From NCBI RefSeq assembly GCF_000313135.1, contig NW_004457712.1:89675-153674 (forward strand): DNA of 64,000 bases, given 5' to 3'. Below the pieces are notes generated by a model. It saw only the letters and a program-made list of their open reading frames with translations, made no database searches and had not been told where the DNA came from. Made by a program: the position numbers and the translations under genes. Below, piece by piece: positions 51,101 through 62,325 of the stretch. The stretch is from Acanthamoeba castellanii str. Neff (Eukaryota > Discosea > Longamoebia > Acanthamoebidae). Numbering within the stretch: the stretch's first letter is position 1; each line of letters begins with the position of its first letter.

Positions 51101-51273
51101 AGTCCGACGAGGTTGTGAACCAGTGCGCGTATGAGCTTCTTAGCGAGTCGGGCATGTTTGAGCGCGGTTTTGGCGCCTGCTGCTTCATTGGCAAGCGTGC
51201 GGGCCTGCGCAGCGAGCGCGGCGGTTGCTGCCTGAAGCGTGGCCCCCTCGGCATCGATGAGTGCGACTTCTAA
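48152..51273 (+). CDS. Secreted tandem trypsin/V8-like protein, probable pseudoprotease
   Basis: Exons 48152-48724, 48799-49015, 49088-49133, 49202-49658, 49804-49839, 49905-50202, 50274-50486 and 50572-51273. The start MKISGVFLLLLVLCVVYATA is a signal peptide. Two similar modules follow: each has a Ser/Lys-rich lead, RY/F-FPY-A-G (RYSFPYSAIG; RFQFPYTALG), then CTGTVVGPSMVLTE or CTGAVIGPRMVLAAPEC, FYPSW/AW and GTSLG. This is the CxGxxigprhvlTAAHC layout of trypsin/V8-type serine proteases, but the His of AAHC is absent in both (TESLC; APEC) and no GDSGG/GxSG block is evident. The C-terminus is Cys-rich (CSHCEACG; ACCFIGKRAGL). One extra G at 48915-48917 appears to break the frame in module 1; without it the protein would be about 846 residues. 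Likely extracellular; function unknown. Confidence 0.65.
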
Positions 51274-51579
51274 GCCCCTTCTAAGGCCACCCCTTCGAGA
51301 GGACACCGGACAAGCCCCCCTCCCCCTTTCTTCTTTCCCTGACCACAGCAATACAGTGTTCTCTTCGAGGTGCAAAAATTGTTTTGTTGCTTGCCGTTGC
51401 GAGCGACATGGGTCAGCGCCGGTCATGGTGACTACCCGCAGGTGCCTGGCGTGCCAGCGTGTCCGTCGCAGGGAAGAAGTCGGTCTTCTTCCTCACTTTC
51501 TTGCTCACTTCCATGGAAGGTGGCAGAGGGCGACTGACACTACTGCCATCCAGATTAAACAACAAAGAGCAAGAAAACG
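51274..51579. other. Spacer, protease-like gene to SMUG1
   Basis: About 305 bases with a C-run after the stop codon. Expected 3' UTR and promoter. No gene seen. Confidence 0.4.
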
Positions 51580-52910
51580 ATGGCAAAAAATCTCAAGCGA
51601 TTGATGAAGCGTTTCGGTGACGAAATGGGCAAGTTGGCGTTTGCCGATCCAGTGGCATACGTTTACAACCCCCTCGACTACGCTTGGGCCGGCCAGGAAG
51701 CATTCATCCACAAATTCTTCGGTCCCCCCTCGGATGCTGACACGAATGAAGATGACCCGGAACCGCGGCCGACCATGCTCGTGGGCATGAACCCCGGGCC
51801 TTACGGCATGACCCAAAGCGGTACTCTGGTGCCTCCAACATTTCTCATCACTTGATGTGCCTTTACATAGTTTATTTATTGTCTGCTGCCGTGGCTTGGC
51901 CGACAGGGGTGGCGTTCGGCGCTCCCAAGCTGGTGAGGCACTGGATGGAGATCGACCTCCCGCCCGACGCCATCCATCCACCGGCGGTGGTGTGTCCCGC
52001 ACGACCCATCTTCGGCTTCTCTCCTGTGCCGATCACTTCGACACCCACTGCGGCGGACACAGAAGCAAAGGGCAAGAAGAAGAGGAAGCGCGCACCACCA
52101 CGGCCGCCTTCGCTGAGGGAGGAGGTGAGCGGAAAGCGGATCTACGCCGACTGGGCGATGAACACCTACTCCTCGGCAGACGCCTTCTTCAAGGAGTTCT
52201 ACATTCACCCCTACTGCCCGCTGCAGTTCATGGCCGCCAGCGGAACGAACATCACGCCCGACCAGCTCCACAGGGACGATCGCGCCGAACTGTACGGGGT
52301 GTGCGACCGCTACTTGCGCGAGGCGATCGAGCTGTTGCGGCCCAAGCGAGTCATCGGCATCGGTAACTTTGCCGATGAGCGCATCCGAGACACTCTCAAG
52401 CGCTGGCGAGAGGAGCAGGAAGAAGCCGGCGATGAGAATGAGCTCATGGAGAAGCTCGTGGTGGGCAAGATACCTCATCCCAGGCACGACCCTCTCGATC
52501 TGCGCTCAGTACTGGTGGTGGCCAGATCTGTTGACCTTAGATGATGTTGGTGCAGCCCGCGGAGTCCCCTCGCGCGGGTGGTGTGGGGCAACAGAGCGAG
52601 CAAGGTGAACGAGCTCCTGCGCGGCTTCGGTGTGGACGTGCCCTACACGGTGCCCGTCATCGCAGATGTTGCCGATGACGGGCAAGAGGAGGAGGTGGAC
52701 GTCGAGGCTGAGATGGACGAGGAGGAAGACACGAACGCGCCTAGGAAAGACAAGCGACAAAAGAAGGCCTCACGACCATCTCGCACCAGCACCTCGCGAA
52801 CCCGCGCTTCCAGGCCCGTTGCTGATCTGCCCCTCACCAAGCGGAGGCTTCGCGCTGGGGCCGACGAAGTGAGGAAAGGCAAAATATCAATAAAATTGCT
52901 TATTGTCTAA
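51580..52910 (+). CDS. SMUG1: SMUG1-type uracil-DNA glycosylase
   Basis: Exons 51580-51820, 51907-52483 and 52556-52910 give 390 residues. The conserved SMUG1 blocks are present: YNPLDYAW, motif 1 GMNPGPYGM with the catalytic Asn (residue 71), GVAFG, EVSGKRIYADW, CPLQFMAASGTNITP, and motif 2 HPSPRSP with the catalytic His (residue 271). SMUG1 removes uracil and 5-hydroxymethyluracil from DNA to start base excision repair. The middle carries a basic insert (KGKKKRKRAPPRPP) and the C-terminal ~90 residues are acidic then basic (DKRQKKASRPSR...KRRLR), probably disordered and with a possible nuclear signal. The second intron begins with GC instead of GT; the frame requires it. Family assignment is firm. 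Confidence 0.92.
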
Positions 52911-53054
52911 AATTTCAGGGAAAGAAAATAAAGCCATAAAAAAGTGAAAAACAAATAAATAAGGGCCGGCTTCAGTGATCATCGAGGGATCTGATTCACA
53001 AAAGAATAGGGTCCCTGGCGCTACCTGATACGCAAACGAGAAGCCACATAAGAG

Positions 53055-54999
53055 ATGGAATCGACGCAGGCCTTTAGCGAGCCAGAGGGAAGATGGCTGG
53101 ACACCTACAAACTGCTGGAGAGGCCTGGTCCTCTTGCTGGCGAGGCCTTCGAGCCCGACACCCCTGATGCCCCCAAGGTACGTGCCCGGCTTTGATGCGT
53201 ATGGGACCCTGCACCAGCGAGGTCAGAGATGACTGCCGCATTAAGTGAGGGTCTTGCTGATGATTGATTGAATTAATTGTTCATTTGGCGCCAACAGTTG
53301 AAGAACTACCTGCGAGCCTTTGAAAATAGCAGGGGTGATCCCAACTGCAAGATCCTCGTTATTGGCGCTGGTGGCCTCGGTTGCGAGCTCCTTAAGGATC
53401 TTGCTCTCTCGGGTACCATCCCTCTGCCATTTTTTGAGTGATAATAATAATTAATAAAAATCTGTGCAGGCTTCCGTTGCATTGATGTGATCGACATGGA
53501 CACGATCGATATTTCGAACTTGAACCGCCAGTTCCTGTTCCGACCTGCCGACGTGGGCAAGGCCAAGGCCGAGGTCGCCGCCCGCTTCATCAATGAGCGA
53601 GTGCCTGGCTGCCGCGTCACTCCGTACGCAGCCTCTCGTGCCCGCACCGTCTCTCGTGTGCCATTTGTGTTGTGAGACTCACTCCTCTTCTGCTGCTGCT
53701 GGGCTCTACAGTCACTTCTGCAGGATTGAGGACAAGGACGATGACTTCTACCGAGAGTTCAACATCATCATTTGCGGTCTCGACTCCATCGAGGCCAGGA
53801 GGTACATGAACTCCGTGCTGGTCGGCCTCGTGGAGCATGGCGACGACGGTGAGATCGATCCGGATACCATCATCCCCATGATCGACGGAGGCACCGAAGG
53901 TTTGACCCTTTCTCTACGCGCGCGTGGCACGCGCACTCGCCTGAGGCTCATGCGTGGTGCGTGTCGTGTCGTGTCGTGCGGCGTGTGTGAAAATCAGGTT
54001 TCAAGGGCCAGGCGAGGGTGATCCTGCCCGGCATCACGGCGTGCTTCGAGTGCACGCTGGAGCTGTTCCCGCCCAAGACCACCTTCCAGATCTGTACCAT
54101 CGCCCACACGCCCCGCAGGCCCGAGCACTGCATCGAATACGCCCGCCTGTTCAAGTGGGGCGAGGACAAGCCCTTCAAGGACGAGAAGGGCGAGGCCGTC
54201 AAGCCCGACATGGACAACCCCCTCCACCTCAGGTGGATGTACGAAGTCGCCAGGAAGAGGGCCGAGGTACATCCCTTCTTGCTTCTCCACTCACCAACAC
54301 ACGTGCCCTCATGCTCACTCGAGTGCGACCACACACACACACACACACCACACCACACCACCCCACCCACCACACCAGGAATTCGGCATCAAGGGCGTGA
54401 CGCTGCGCAGCACCAAGGGTGTGATCAAGAACATCATTCCGGCCATCGCCTCGACCAACGCTGTGATCGCCGCTGCGTGCGCCAACGAGGCCTTCAAGTT
54501 TGCCACCAACGCCTCGGGCTTCCTCAACAACTACATGATGTACAACGGAGGCGGTGGTGTGTACACGTTCACCTTCGAGTACGAGCGCAAGCCCAACTGC
54601 CTGGGCTGCGGCACCGTCGACAACGTGATCGAGTGGAACGTCAACCCCGACCAGAAGTGGGAGGACTTCATTGAGGACCTCGCCAAGGACTCCACCCTCC
54701 AGCTTACCAGGCCCTCCATCAGGTCTGCTTGCCTTTGCCCTCGTCGTCATCATCGTCATCGTCGTCATCTTCTTCTTCTTCTTCCCATGTTCTCCGTACC
54801 ATGCTAACGAGCGTGTTTCAGGTGCCCGGACAAGAACATTGGCATCTACATGCAGAACCCGCCCATGTTGGAGAAGAAGCTGAGGCCCAACCTGTCGAAG
54901 ACCATCGGCGAGCTCATCGACGACGGCAACTCGCTCAACATCACCGCGCCCACCCTGCCCGGCGTGGCCGTCACCATGAAGATCCGCTTCACCAAATGA
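53055..54999 (+). CDS. UBA3: NEDD8-activating enzyme E1 catalytic subunit UBA3
   Basis: Exons 53055-53177, 53298-53412, 53470-53623, 53712-53899, 53998-54266, 54379-54722 and 54822-54999 give 456 residues. The adenylation domain has [37 protein letters not shown] and ..[28 protein letters not shown] leads to the catalytic Cys in [13 protein letters not shown] (about residue 209). The zinc-binding pair is C.GC (NCLGCG) late in the adenylation domain, and the C-terminal ubiquitin-fold ends KIRFTK. With APPBP1/NAE1 it activates NEDD8 for transfer to UBC12 and cullins. Length is close to other UBA3 proteins. Start ATG 53055 gives [14 protein letters not shown]. Confidence 0.95.
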
Positions 55000-55170
55000 A
55001 CGCAGCACCGACACGATTGAGCGCCGCAACCAATTCGTTCAAGGCCACCCTCCCAACGCAGCAGTGAAGGCGGCTCTGGATGGCGGATGTATGTACGCGA
55101 GTCTCTTTCGGTGTAATGCACACGTTTGAGCTCCGAGACCATGTGACGTCGTCACCTCGCGTGTGGAACT

Positions 55171-56600
55171 TTAGTTCTTCTTCGTCGCCTTGGCCGCGGT
55201 CTTCTTCGGCTGCTGGCCCGAGGCTTTAGTGCCTTGCTCTTTCTTGGCCTTCTTCTCCTTGATGCTGCTGCCGCTGTTCTTCTTCTTGGCGCTCTTGCTT
55301 CCCACCAAACGGTCGTAGAAGCCGCGCGCAAACTGCACCGCCCACAGCGCCGGATACCTGAACAGTTTAGGAGAGAATGAGGAACAGCAGCAAGGCGAGA
55401 GGGGTTGTGGTGGGGGGGGGGGTGTACCCGGCAATGCAGGCGCAGAAGGTGAGGAGGGCAGCCATCTTGTACTTGTACAAGCGGCCCTGCCAGAAAGTGG
55501 CGGCTGGCGAGTGACGTCGGTGTTAGCAAGCACGACGCGACATAACGGGCGAGACGTGTGAGTTGAGCATAACGGTACCATTCGGAGGCCAGAGGAGGTA
55601 GGAGAGGTTGATGCCGGTGAAGAGGCCGGGGATGAGGTGGAGGTTGATGTGGAAGAGGAACATCACCGCGATCGCCTTCATCAGGAAATCGACCCCGTGC
55701 TTCTCTCCGCTGTTCGCCAACACACACACACACAACACACACACAACACACACGCCACGTGATCCAACCAATCAATTCGACGGTTCGGTGCGTGTTGGGT
55801 TAGGAGGGCAAGAGGGCAAAGAGCGGAGGCGCTACCGGTAGAGTTCAAAGCGCTTGCTCCACACCAGCAGATAGGGCGCCAACAGAAGAGCTCCACGGTG
55901 GTGGTGGTGGTGATGGTGACGAAGAAGGTAAGCAGCGCGCTTGATCAATCACTTAGCAGTCTAACGGGTGGCAAGGAATGCTTACTGACGTGCTGGATCC
56001 AGAACACTTCGCGCTGGAGGAAGAACTTGACGTTCTCCATGTCAGGGAAGAGCAGCGCCAGCGCTCTGCACGAAGAGAGGGCCATGCCCTGTGCGTCTGA
56101 GCAAAACAGAATGAAACGTGAGAGCGGTAGGGAGCGGGGCACGTACGTGTTGTGGGTGTAGAACACGATGAAGTTGAAAATGTAAGTGGCTCTCTTGGTG
56201 CTGTGCGAGCACAAGATGTAGACGTAGCTCAGGGACAGTACATGGCAAGGGAACAGCATGGAAGCCAAGTGCACCCAACCTACCACAACCGGAAGCTCTA
56301 GCAAAGTGAACAACAAACAAAAAGACCAAAAAAAAAAAAAAACGCACCCAAGCCAGCCTTGTAGAAGAGATTGAGGAAGAAGGAGAGGCTGAGTGTGGCG
56401 ACAAGCGCCCACTCGACGACCGAAAGCGCCTGCTTCTTATCGACCATCTTCAGTGGGTCGTGCTTTCGACGGCGGTGGCTCCACAGGCCAAGGGCCAGGA
56501 GGGCGCCCATGAGGACGTTGGAGATAATGACGTCTTCAACGTGCTCCCGCATCGACAGGAAACCATAGTTGAGGATCGGATGGCGAGGAGCTTCTTCCAT
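55171..56600 (-). CDS. TMEM164-like multi-pass membrane protein
   Basis: ATG 56600 gives MEEAPRHPILNYGFLSMREH. About six exons follow down to TAG 55171. Hydrophobic segments: IISNVLMGALLALGLW; VVEWALVATLSLSFFLNLFYKAGL; HLASMLFPCHVLSLSYVYIL; a segment before ALALLFPDMENVKFFLQREVFWIQHV; LLLAPYLLVWSKRFELYR; VDFLMKAIAVMFLFHINLHLIPGLFTGINLSYLLWP. The FPCH...S and ALLFP....L..E...IQHV blocks match TMEM164, reported as an acyltransferase for ether phospholipids with polyunsaturated chains. The conserved Cys in FPCH is retained. The C-terminal tail is Lys-rich (KKNSGSSIKEKKAKK). Identification is by recalled motif only. Confidence 0.8.
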
Positions 56601-56747
56601 CTTCTTCCTTTGTCGCTTTGTTTAAATAAAAAAAAAGAGGGACAGACTCGAAAAAAACAATAAAAAAACCACTAACTCCGCGAGGAAGGATTGCGTTTTT
56701 CTTTCTGTACAAGGCTTGCAATGGGAGAGAGAGGGGAGGGAAGATCA

Positions 56748-57465
56748 TCAATCATCGTTACATCGGACCTTGTCGATCGTGTGGTAGCCGACGGTCTTGC
56801 GCGCAGTCTTTCCGAGAGCTGGGATGTAGATGAGGCAGGACTTGATGGGGGGCGAATAGAGATGGAGGGAGACGCCGTTGCCGTCGATCGGCCGAATTAC
56901 GTGGAGGGCAATCTCGTCGCGAATGTACGCCACCTCGCCTTTTGTGTGCGCTTCAGTCTGGCCCTTGATGAGGTTGGGGCAGATGCCTTCCTCAGGGCCA
57001 GTCTCGGGTTCGTCCTTTACGTGGTAGTACGTCTCCTCGATCTTGCCCTCGAGACATCCCATCCAGCAGCTCGAGCCGGCGTGGTTGTGGATGGGGCTCT
57101 TCTGGCCGTCCTTCCAGCAGATGACCTGGTCAAAAAATTAATTGTTTGAAGGAGGTGTTTACAGGAGAGGGGAGACGTACGATGAGCTCGAAGTGCTCAT
57201 TGGCTTCGACGAGATTGCGGGCGTAGAAGGCCGGGTGGTAGAGCGCGTAGTCCTTCCAATCTTCGTGGGTGTCGATGTACTCGGACATCATGCTCTTGAC
57301 GCGCTCGGCGCCCTCGGCCCCATTCCCGAACTGCTCGAAGTGCTTTCGGAGGTCATCACAGAATCTCTTCAAGGGCGCCTGCTGCGAGGTGCTGGCGAAC
57401 TCCTTCTTGAAAACCGCCTTTGACAGCGTGGTCTGCTGATCATGTTGTTGCTGTACGACCGACAT
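56748..57465 (-). CDS. Cysteine dioxygenase
   Basis: Two exons, 57465-57181 and 57125-56748, give 220 residues. Cupin metal ligands are seen: PIHNHAGSSCW with His108 and His110, later ALHVI with His170. The Cys-Tyr cross-link pair of type I cysteine dioxygenase is present as Cys115 (SSCW) and Tyr185 (SLHLYSPP). HP.FYARNLV and the ICW...G..S.IH.H order also match CDO1. The enzyme oxidises L-cysteine to cysteine sulfinic acid, the entry to taurine and sulfate, in the cytosol. Start ATG 57465 (MSVVQQQHDQQTT). Length is near the usual 200. Confidence 0.92.
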
Positions 57466-57918
57466 CTATTTTACGAGATCTCGATAGTCTCAAATTTGAT
57501 GGTAGGAGAGGAGGATGATGGAGGAAAGATAGGGTGGCTGTTCGCGAGCAGGTGGAGCGAGGTGTGGGTGTTGTCGCCTATTCCCAGCGTAGTGGAGGTT
57601 TGATCGTTAGGTTGATGAAGTGTGACTTCTGCTGCTCTGTCTCTCTGGCTCCTTCCTTTGTCGGCGTCGACAATCCCGAAAAGGTTCCAGGAGCCACGCC
57701 CATCGAAACTTCATGGAAGTTAAGCCGATTACCACCTCTTGCCCTGAGCATTGGCGCGGAGGAGCTCCTGCTGCGTCCAATGGAACGAGAACGGTCCGGA
57801 AGTGCCCGTGATCCCGAATAATCGTGAGAACAAAAGAAAAGATTAACTTTTTATTTTCCCTTGCTTTTTTTGGCGGGAGAGCAAATAGAATGTCAATCTT
57901 CTTGTGTGCATTTTGAAA
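57466..57918. promoter_or_regulatory. Divergent promoter region, CDO / uncharacterised gene
   Basis: About 450 bases between two genes that start in opposite directions. No recognised element. Confidence 0.35.
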
Positions 57919-60163
57919 ATGAATCAAAGCTCAGCGACGGCCAGGCTTTCATATGCTTCCCTTCCCCTGGCCGCTTCTCCGACCACAGACTGTACTTGCC
58001 CTTGCACCCAAATCGCAGGACTGTATGACAAATCGCAGCACCGAATGACATTAATTTGTGCAGTTCTGGCGGCATTCGGCACGGAGCCGCTCCTCTTGGG
58101 TACGCCATTCAGTCGACGCTGGTACATTGACAACTGGCAGAAACGGAGGCTGGAAGACCGCACCGGAGGATCTACCACCCCGCCAAGACACGCGCCCTCC
58201 TCGCCAGCGGGTACTCTAGATCTTGTCTTGGCCCGGGCTACACTACACTCACAATGCACGGGTGTCTCGACAGGTCAACCACCAAGTGCTTCGCCCCAAA
58301 GGAAGGGTGCATCAGGGAAGGGGCGATCGCGGAGGGACGGCGATGGTGAGTCCAGCGCTAGCGAGGGGCGTAACGACGGTGCTGATCTGCTTCGGCTACT
58401 TCCTCGTAAGGCCGACGCCACCACCAACGAGGCCGAGCTTACGAGTGCACTCGGAGAGGCCCTAACCCAAATCAACACCGCCCACAAGTGTTTCAAATCG
58501 CAACCCAACCGCGCCTCAAAGCTCTACTTCACCGCTGCCAAATGTGCGTGCTGTTCCGTCGTGTGCTAGTTGGTGCGCTCCTCACCTTTCGCGGCCTTAA
58601 AGCCTTGGCGCAGTTGGGGCGGATACGCGAGGCGGCAGAGACTCTGCAGTTCCTGTTGCTGCTCCAGCATGTGGAACACAATCGCGGCCAACAGCAAGGT
58701 ACTCTCTCCCGTTTCGTATCTGATGACCCAGCACTCTCTCTTTCTCTCATCCATGCCGACGTGATTGCCCATCGCGCGATAGAATCCGTCGGCGACGCCA
58801 CCGAGTCCGGAGAGTGTACAACCACGGCAGACACAAGAAAGCTGGCTTCCAATTGTGTCTATCTCAGCAACCCGGCCAGAGCAAAGGTAAAAAAGATCCA
58901 CAGTCCTTTCGCAACGTCGAGCGCGCTAAAGGGAGGCAAGTGGCTGATCGGGCCGTGTGTGCATGAAGCTTGTCTACACAGCACATCTGTGGCTGGCGCG
59001 ACTGAGCCGAGCCTTTGACAGCACGCTTGCCACACAGCACTACCGAGCATGCTGCGACGTCTTCCTTTCACGAACATTGGTGGATCAGCTTACAGATCAG
59101 GTAGCCGCACTCACGCACTGCGCCCGCAGGCGAACAATGCGACTTACACAGCTACACGCTATCGTTAGGCTGGCCGACTGTCTGGCCCTGCGCGCATCGA
59201 GAGCGCACGATCTATTTTTGAGGACTTACGGTCGCGTGTAGAAGCCGTGGAGGCACTGTGGTCGGTCGTAGAGCGCCCCGAGCAGCTGTTCAGCACACTA
59301 CTCGAAGCCGCTGCCTTCTTCTCCCTCCGATCACCCTCGCCGAGGTTTGCGCCCCCCCCCCCGCAGCCGCCACCTTTTGCCATGAGCTGACAGCCTACGC
59401 CACACGTGATTGTGCCGCATCCACAGGTCGATGGTCATCTATCTGGTGGCCTCGGAAGCGGCGTCTCGCTTCGAGCGCTGGGGTGACGTCTCGCTTTGTA
59501 TGCGACGAGCCTCCACGGTTGCTCTCCTCCGCTTCTGTCGTCCCCCCTTCCCTCGATATCGTGATGCGACTGTTGCAGCCCGTGCTGACGCAAACGAACC
59601 ATCCGGATGCGTGCGCTCAGGTCTGTCTTGCGTTGTCCGAGGTGTGGGTCGGGCTGGACCTTCTCGCCGAATCCCACGCAATCCAACAGAAAGCCAAGCT
59701 GCCGTCGCCACCACCCATCGTCGGGTCTGGCGGAGAGTCAGCCGAAGACCCAAGCGGCGTGCTGCAGGACCTGCTCTACGCCTCCATCTCCTTGGGTGCG
59801 CTCATCTCGCACTCGTAGGACAACACGGCCTTCTGTCTCATCGTCACTCCGATACTCAAACAGGCGACCGCGTCCGACAGCGAGAGGCCAGGGAATGGGC
59901 GCTGGCCAGCGAGCAGCCACTACCACTCGAAACCCAGGTACGGGCACAATCCTGTTTCTTCCGGGCGCACAACTCTCTGGCGGCGAAATGTACCATCCTC
60001 ATTCGGGCGAGCGCACCAGTTTCTGTGCGAGGTCGTGGCAAGTGGGCAGTGTGGCGATATGCACAGGCTCGAACAAGCGGGGATCGACCACGAAGCCTTG
60101 CTCGAACAGCATCGCCACCTACGCGACCTCTACAACCACGCACTCGCCCAGTCCATCCTCTGA
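57919..60163 (+). CDS. Uncharacterised helical, TPR-like protein
   Basis: Gene limits are approximate. The first exon probably runs from ATG 57919 to 58099 (MNQSSATARLSYASLPL...). Later coding-looking parts include EAELTSALGEALTQINTAHKCF, ALAQLGRIREAAETLQFLLLLQHVEHNRG (helix-turn-helix of TPR style), SLDIVMRLLQPVLTQTNHPDACAQVCLALSEVW and the end LEQHRHLRDLYNHALAQSIL before TGA 60163. These read as an all-helical, possibly TPR-type, protein. Exon edges and frames between 58100 and 59600 could not be settled with confidence, so product length is unknown. I do not recognise the family; a microtubule or meiosis helical protein cannot be excluded. Confidence 0.4.
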
Positions 60164-60263
60164 GGGCCTACGCTTCTTCCCTCCTCCCTCCTTCTCCAAC
60201 ATGCCAATTCCACATCTTCCTCTCACACCATAGCCCGCCGGACTCTCTTCATTCGTGTTCTAT

Positions 60264-60288
60264 GGTGTGTGTGTGTGTGTGTGTGTGG
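60264..60288. repeat. TG microsatellite
   Basis: Uninterrupted TG run downstream of the uncharacterised gene, in the gap between two convergent genes. Confidence 0.9.
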
Positions 60289-60387
60289 GGTGATGCGCGT
60301 TGTGCTGGGAGTGTTATGTATTGCGATTGCAACCTCGTTACTACCGCTGTTCATGGCGCAGGGCTAGCCCGGACGACGCGGCCTGCT

Positions 60388-61704
60388 CTAATAGAAGGGC
60401 TCGCTCCTCCACAGGCTGTCGAGGGTCTTCTCCGGATCGGTCGTGGTAGAGGCGGTCTTCTTGCTCGACGTCGACGTCCTGGTCCTGCGCTGCTCGCGGT
60501 CGAACTGCCGCTGAAGCTGACGTGCGTACTCCTCATCCTTCCTTTCCCGCTCGCGCCTCTCCCGCTCGCGCTCGTAGTTGTCCTTGCGCTCCCAGTCGTC
60601 GAAGCGTCGGCTCAGCTCCTGCTGCGGGTCGAAGTGCCGCAGGTGGACGTCCGTGGCCGGCTCCGGCGGCAGCACCTGCACCAGGTTGCCCCGGCGGTTG
60701 CGGCTGCCCCGACGCTCCAGCGCCTTCTCGCCCTCGTAATCGATATCGCCATCGCTGTCGTCATCGTCGTCGAAGCTCTTCGAGCGCCTGCCACGATTCG
60801 ACTCTTCGCCGTACGACGAGGTCGGCTTGGGCGCGGTTCGCATGCGCATCAGACGCTCGGCCGGGTCTTCATCGTTGACATCGGCAGCGTAGGCCTTGTT
60901 GTAGCCGTACGTACTATTGGCGCCATGGTCGTCGCCATAGCTCGTCGTGGTCGTGGTCGCCTTCGTTCTGGTCTTCGACGCCGACGACGTATCGTAGGCG
61001 TAGGAGGGCGTGGTGGCCGGCGCCGACAGACCCATCGGACTCGACCACGTGTTGAATTGGCCCTCCTCCTCCGGTACGATGTCGCTCACCCGCTTGGTGC
61101 TGTGGTTGATGGGCGCCGTGGCGTAGGTGGACGGGTCCTCGGCCTGCTCGGGCAGCTCGACGTCATCGCGCAGGCGCACCATGTCGCCGGTGTCGTGATC
61201 GCCGTAGCGGCGGGCGTCGGCCACGTTCAGCTCCTCGACATTCGTGTTGCGGCCGCGCTTCACCGCCACCGCCGCTCCCGATGGTGCGCCACACACCCCT
61301 CCTATCAATCCTCCCACCTACACCCAGTTAGCGAGCTATTCATAATTGGGATTCAAAATAAATTACACAAATGATTAAAATATAATAAATAAATAAAATT
61401 GAATAAGACGGATCCGTGGAACGTGAGTGGATAGGGGAAGATACCACGAAGCCGATGGGGACAGAGACGGGGGCGATGGGGATCATGGCCAGGCCGATGG
61501 CAGCGCCAATGCCAGCGCCACTGGCTCCACCTTGACAACAGAAGCAGTGTGAGCGAGAATGCAGGCAAGGCAGAAGAAGGCGATATGAAGAGGAAAGATG
61601 CAACGCAGGAAGAACGTACCAACGACCGCTCCACCCGTGGCGCCGCTCAACGCAGCCTTCCTATCGCCCCTGTTGATGCGCATCCTCCTGGTAAGTCGTC
61701 CCAT
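60388..61704 (-). CDS. Glycine-zipper protein with long charged tail
   Basis: Exons 61704-61620, 61530-61445 and 61317-60388 give 366 residues. The first 100 residues hold a Gly-zipper/transmembrane-like region: AALSGATGGAVVG, GGASGAGIGAAIGLAMIPIAP, VGGLIGGVCGAPSGAAVAV (repeated GxxxG/GxxxA). The rest is polar and mostly charged: a Thr/Ser/Tyr stretch, DDDDDSDGDID, and near the C-terminus a likely coiled coil (DDWERKDNYERERERRERERKDEEYARQLQRQFD). Introns lie inside the Gly-rich part. I do not recognise a family. Membrane insertion with a cytosolic coiled coil is the likely layout. Confidence 0.6.
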
Positions 61705-62325
61705 TCTTTTTGTTTTGTTGTTGTGTCTGTAGCACGCGGTGTGATTCTAAGTTGTTTGTTGGTTCTCTTGATGTGAGTGCTTCTCTCTTTGTTGCGGCTG
61801 GACGGTGTTTGATGGTTGGTAGAAATGTTGAATGCAGGTGAGTCGAGCCCGAGAATAAAAGGCTCCGTCGGCACTCTTTTGCGGTGCCCAATCCCCGCCA
61901 CCTTCACCTATCCCGACCGCGTCTGGTCATCGGCCAGACGAGTGGAGACGCTGCGAACTCCTTCCTTCTTTCGTCTTGTCCCTTGCTTCTTTCCACGCGT
62001 TGGCCGGCAGAACTTGGGAGAAATTTCCGGTAAACCGCCAGGGCCATGTTTGAGATCGTACTTGTCCCTGGGTCTTGCCTCGGCCTGATGAGGGCTCACT
62101 GCTCGTTGAGGTGGGGGTTGGCTCCCGCGAGAGTTCACGCAAGCTGCACAAGGTTACGCTGCACCCGAGCAGGCGATAGGAAGCTGGGTTTTTTTTTGGC
62201 CCCTCACGCCGACACTCAGCAGCGCCGTTACGGCGCCAAAGAAACGAAGTGAGACAGAACAACAACACAACCGGAAAAACTCAAGCAGCTGCCTTCAAGC
62301 ACAACCGCCGACACCAAAAGGGAAC
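61705..62325. promoter_or_regulatory. Divergent promoter region, zipper gene / SDR
   Basis: About 620 bases between two genes that start in opposite directions, the longest gene-free stretch in the window. No clear gene or repeat. Confidence 0.4.

Noticed and set aside
59410..61374. Plus-strand open frame of 654 codons
   Set aside because: Crosses the antisense of the glycine-zipper gene, whose minus-strand exons splice cleanly; the plus translation has no domain.
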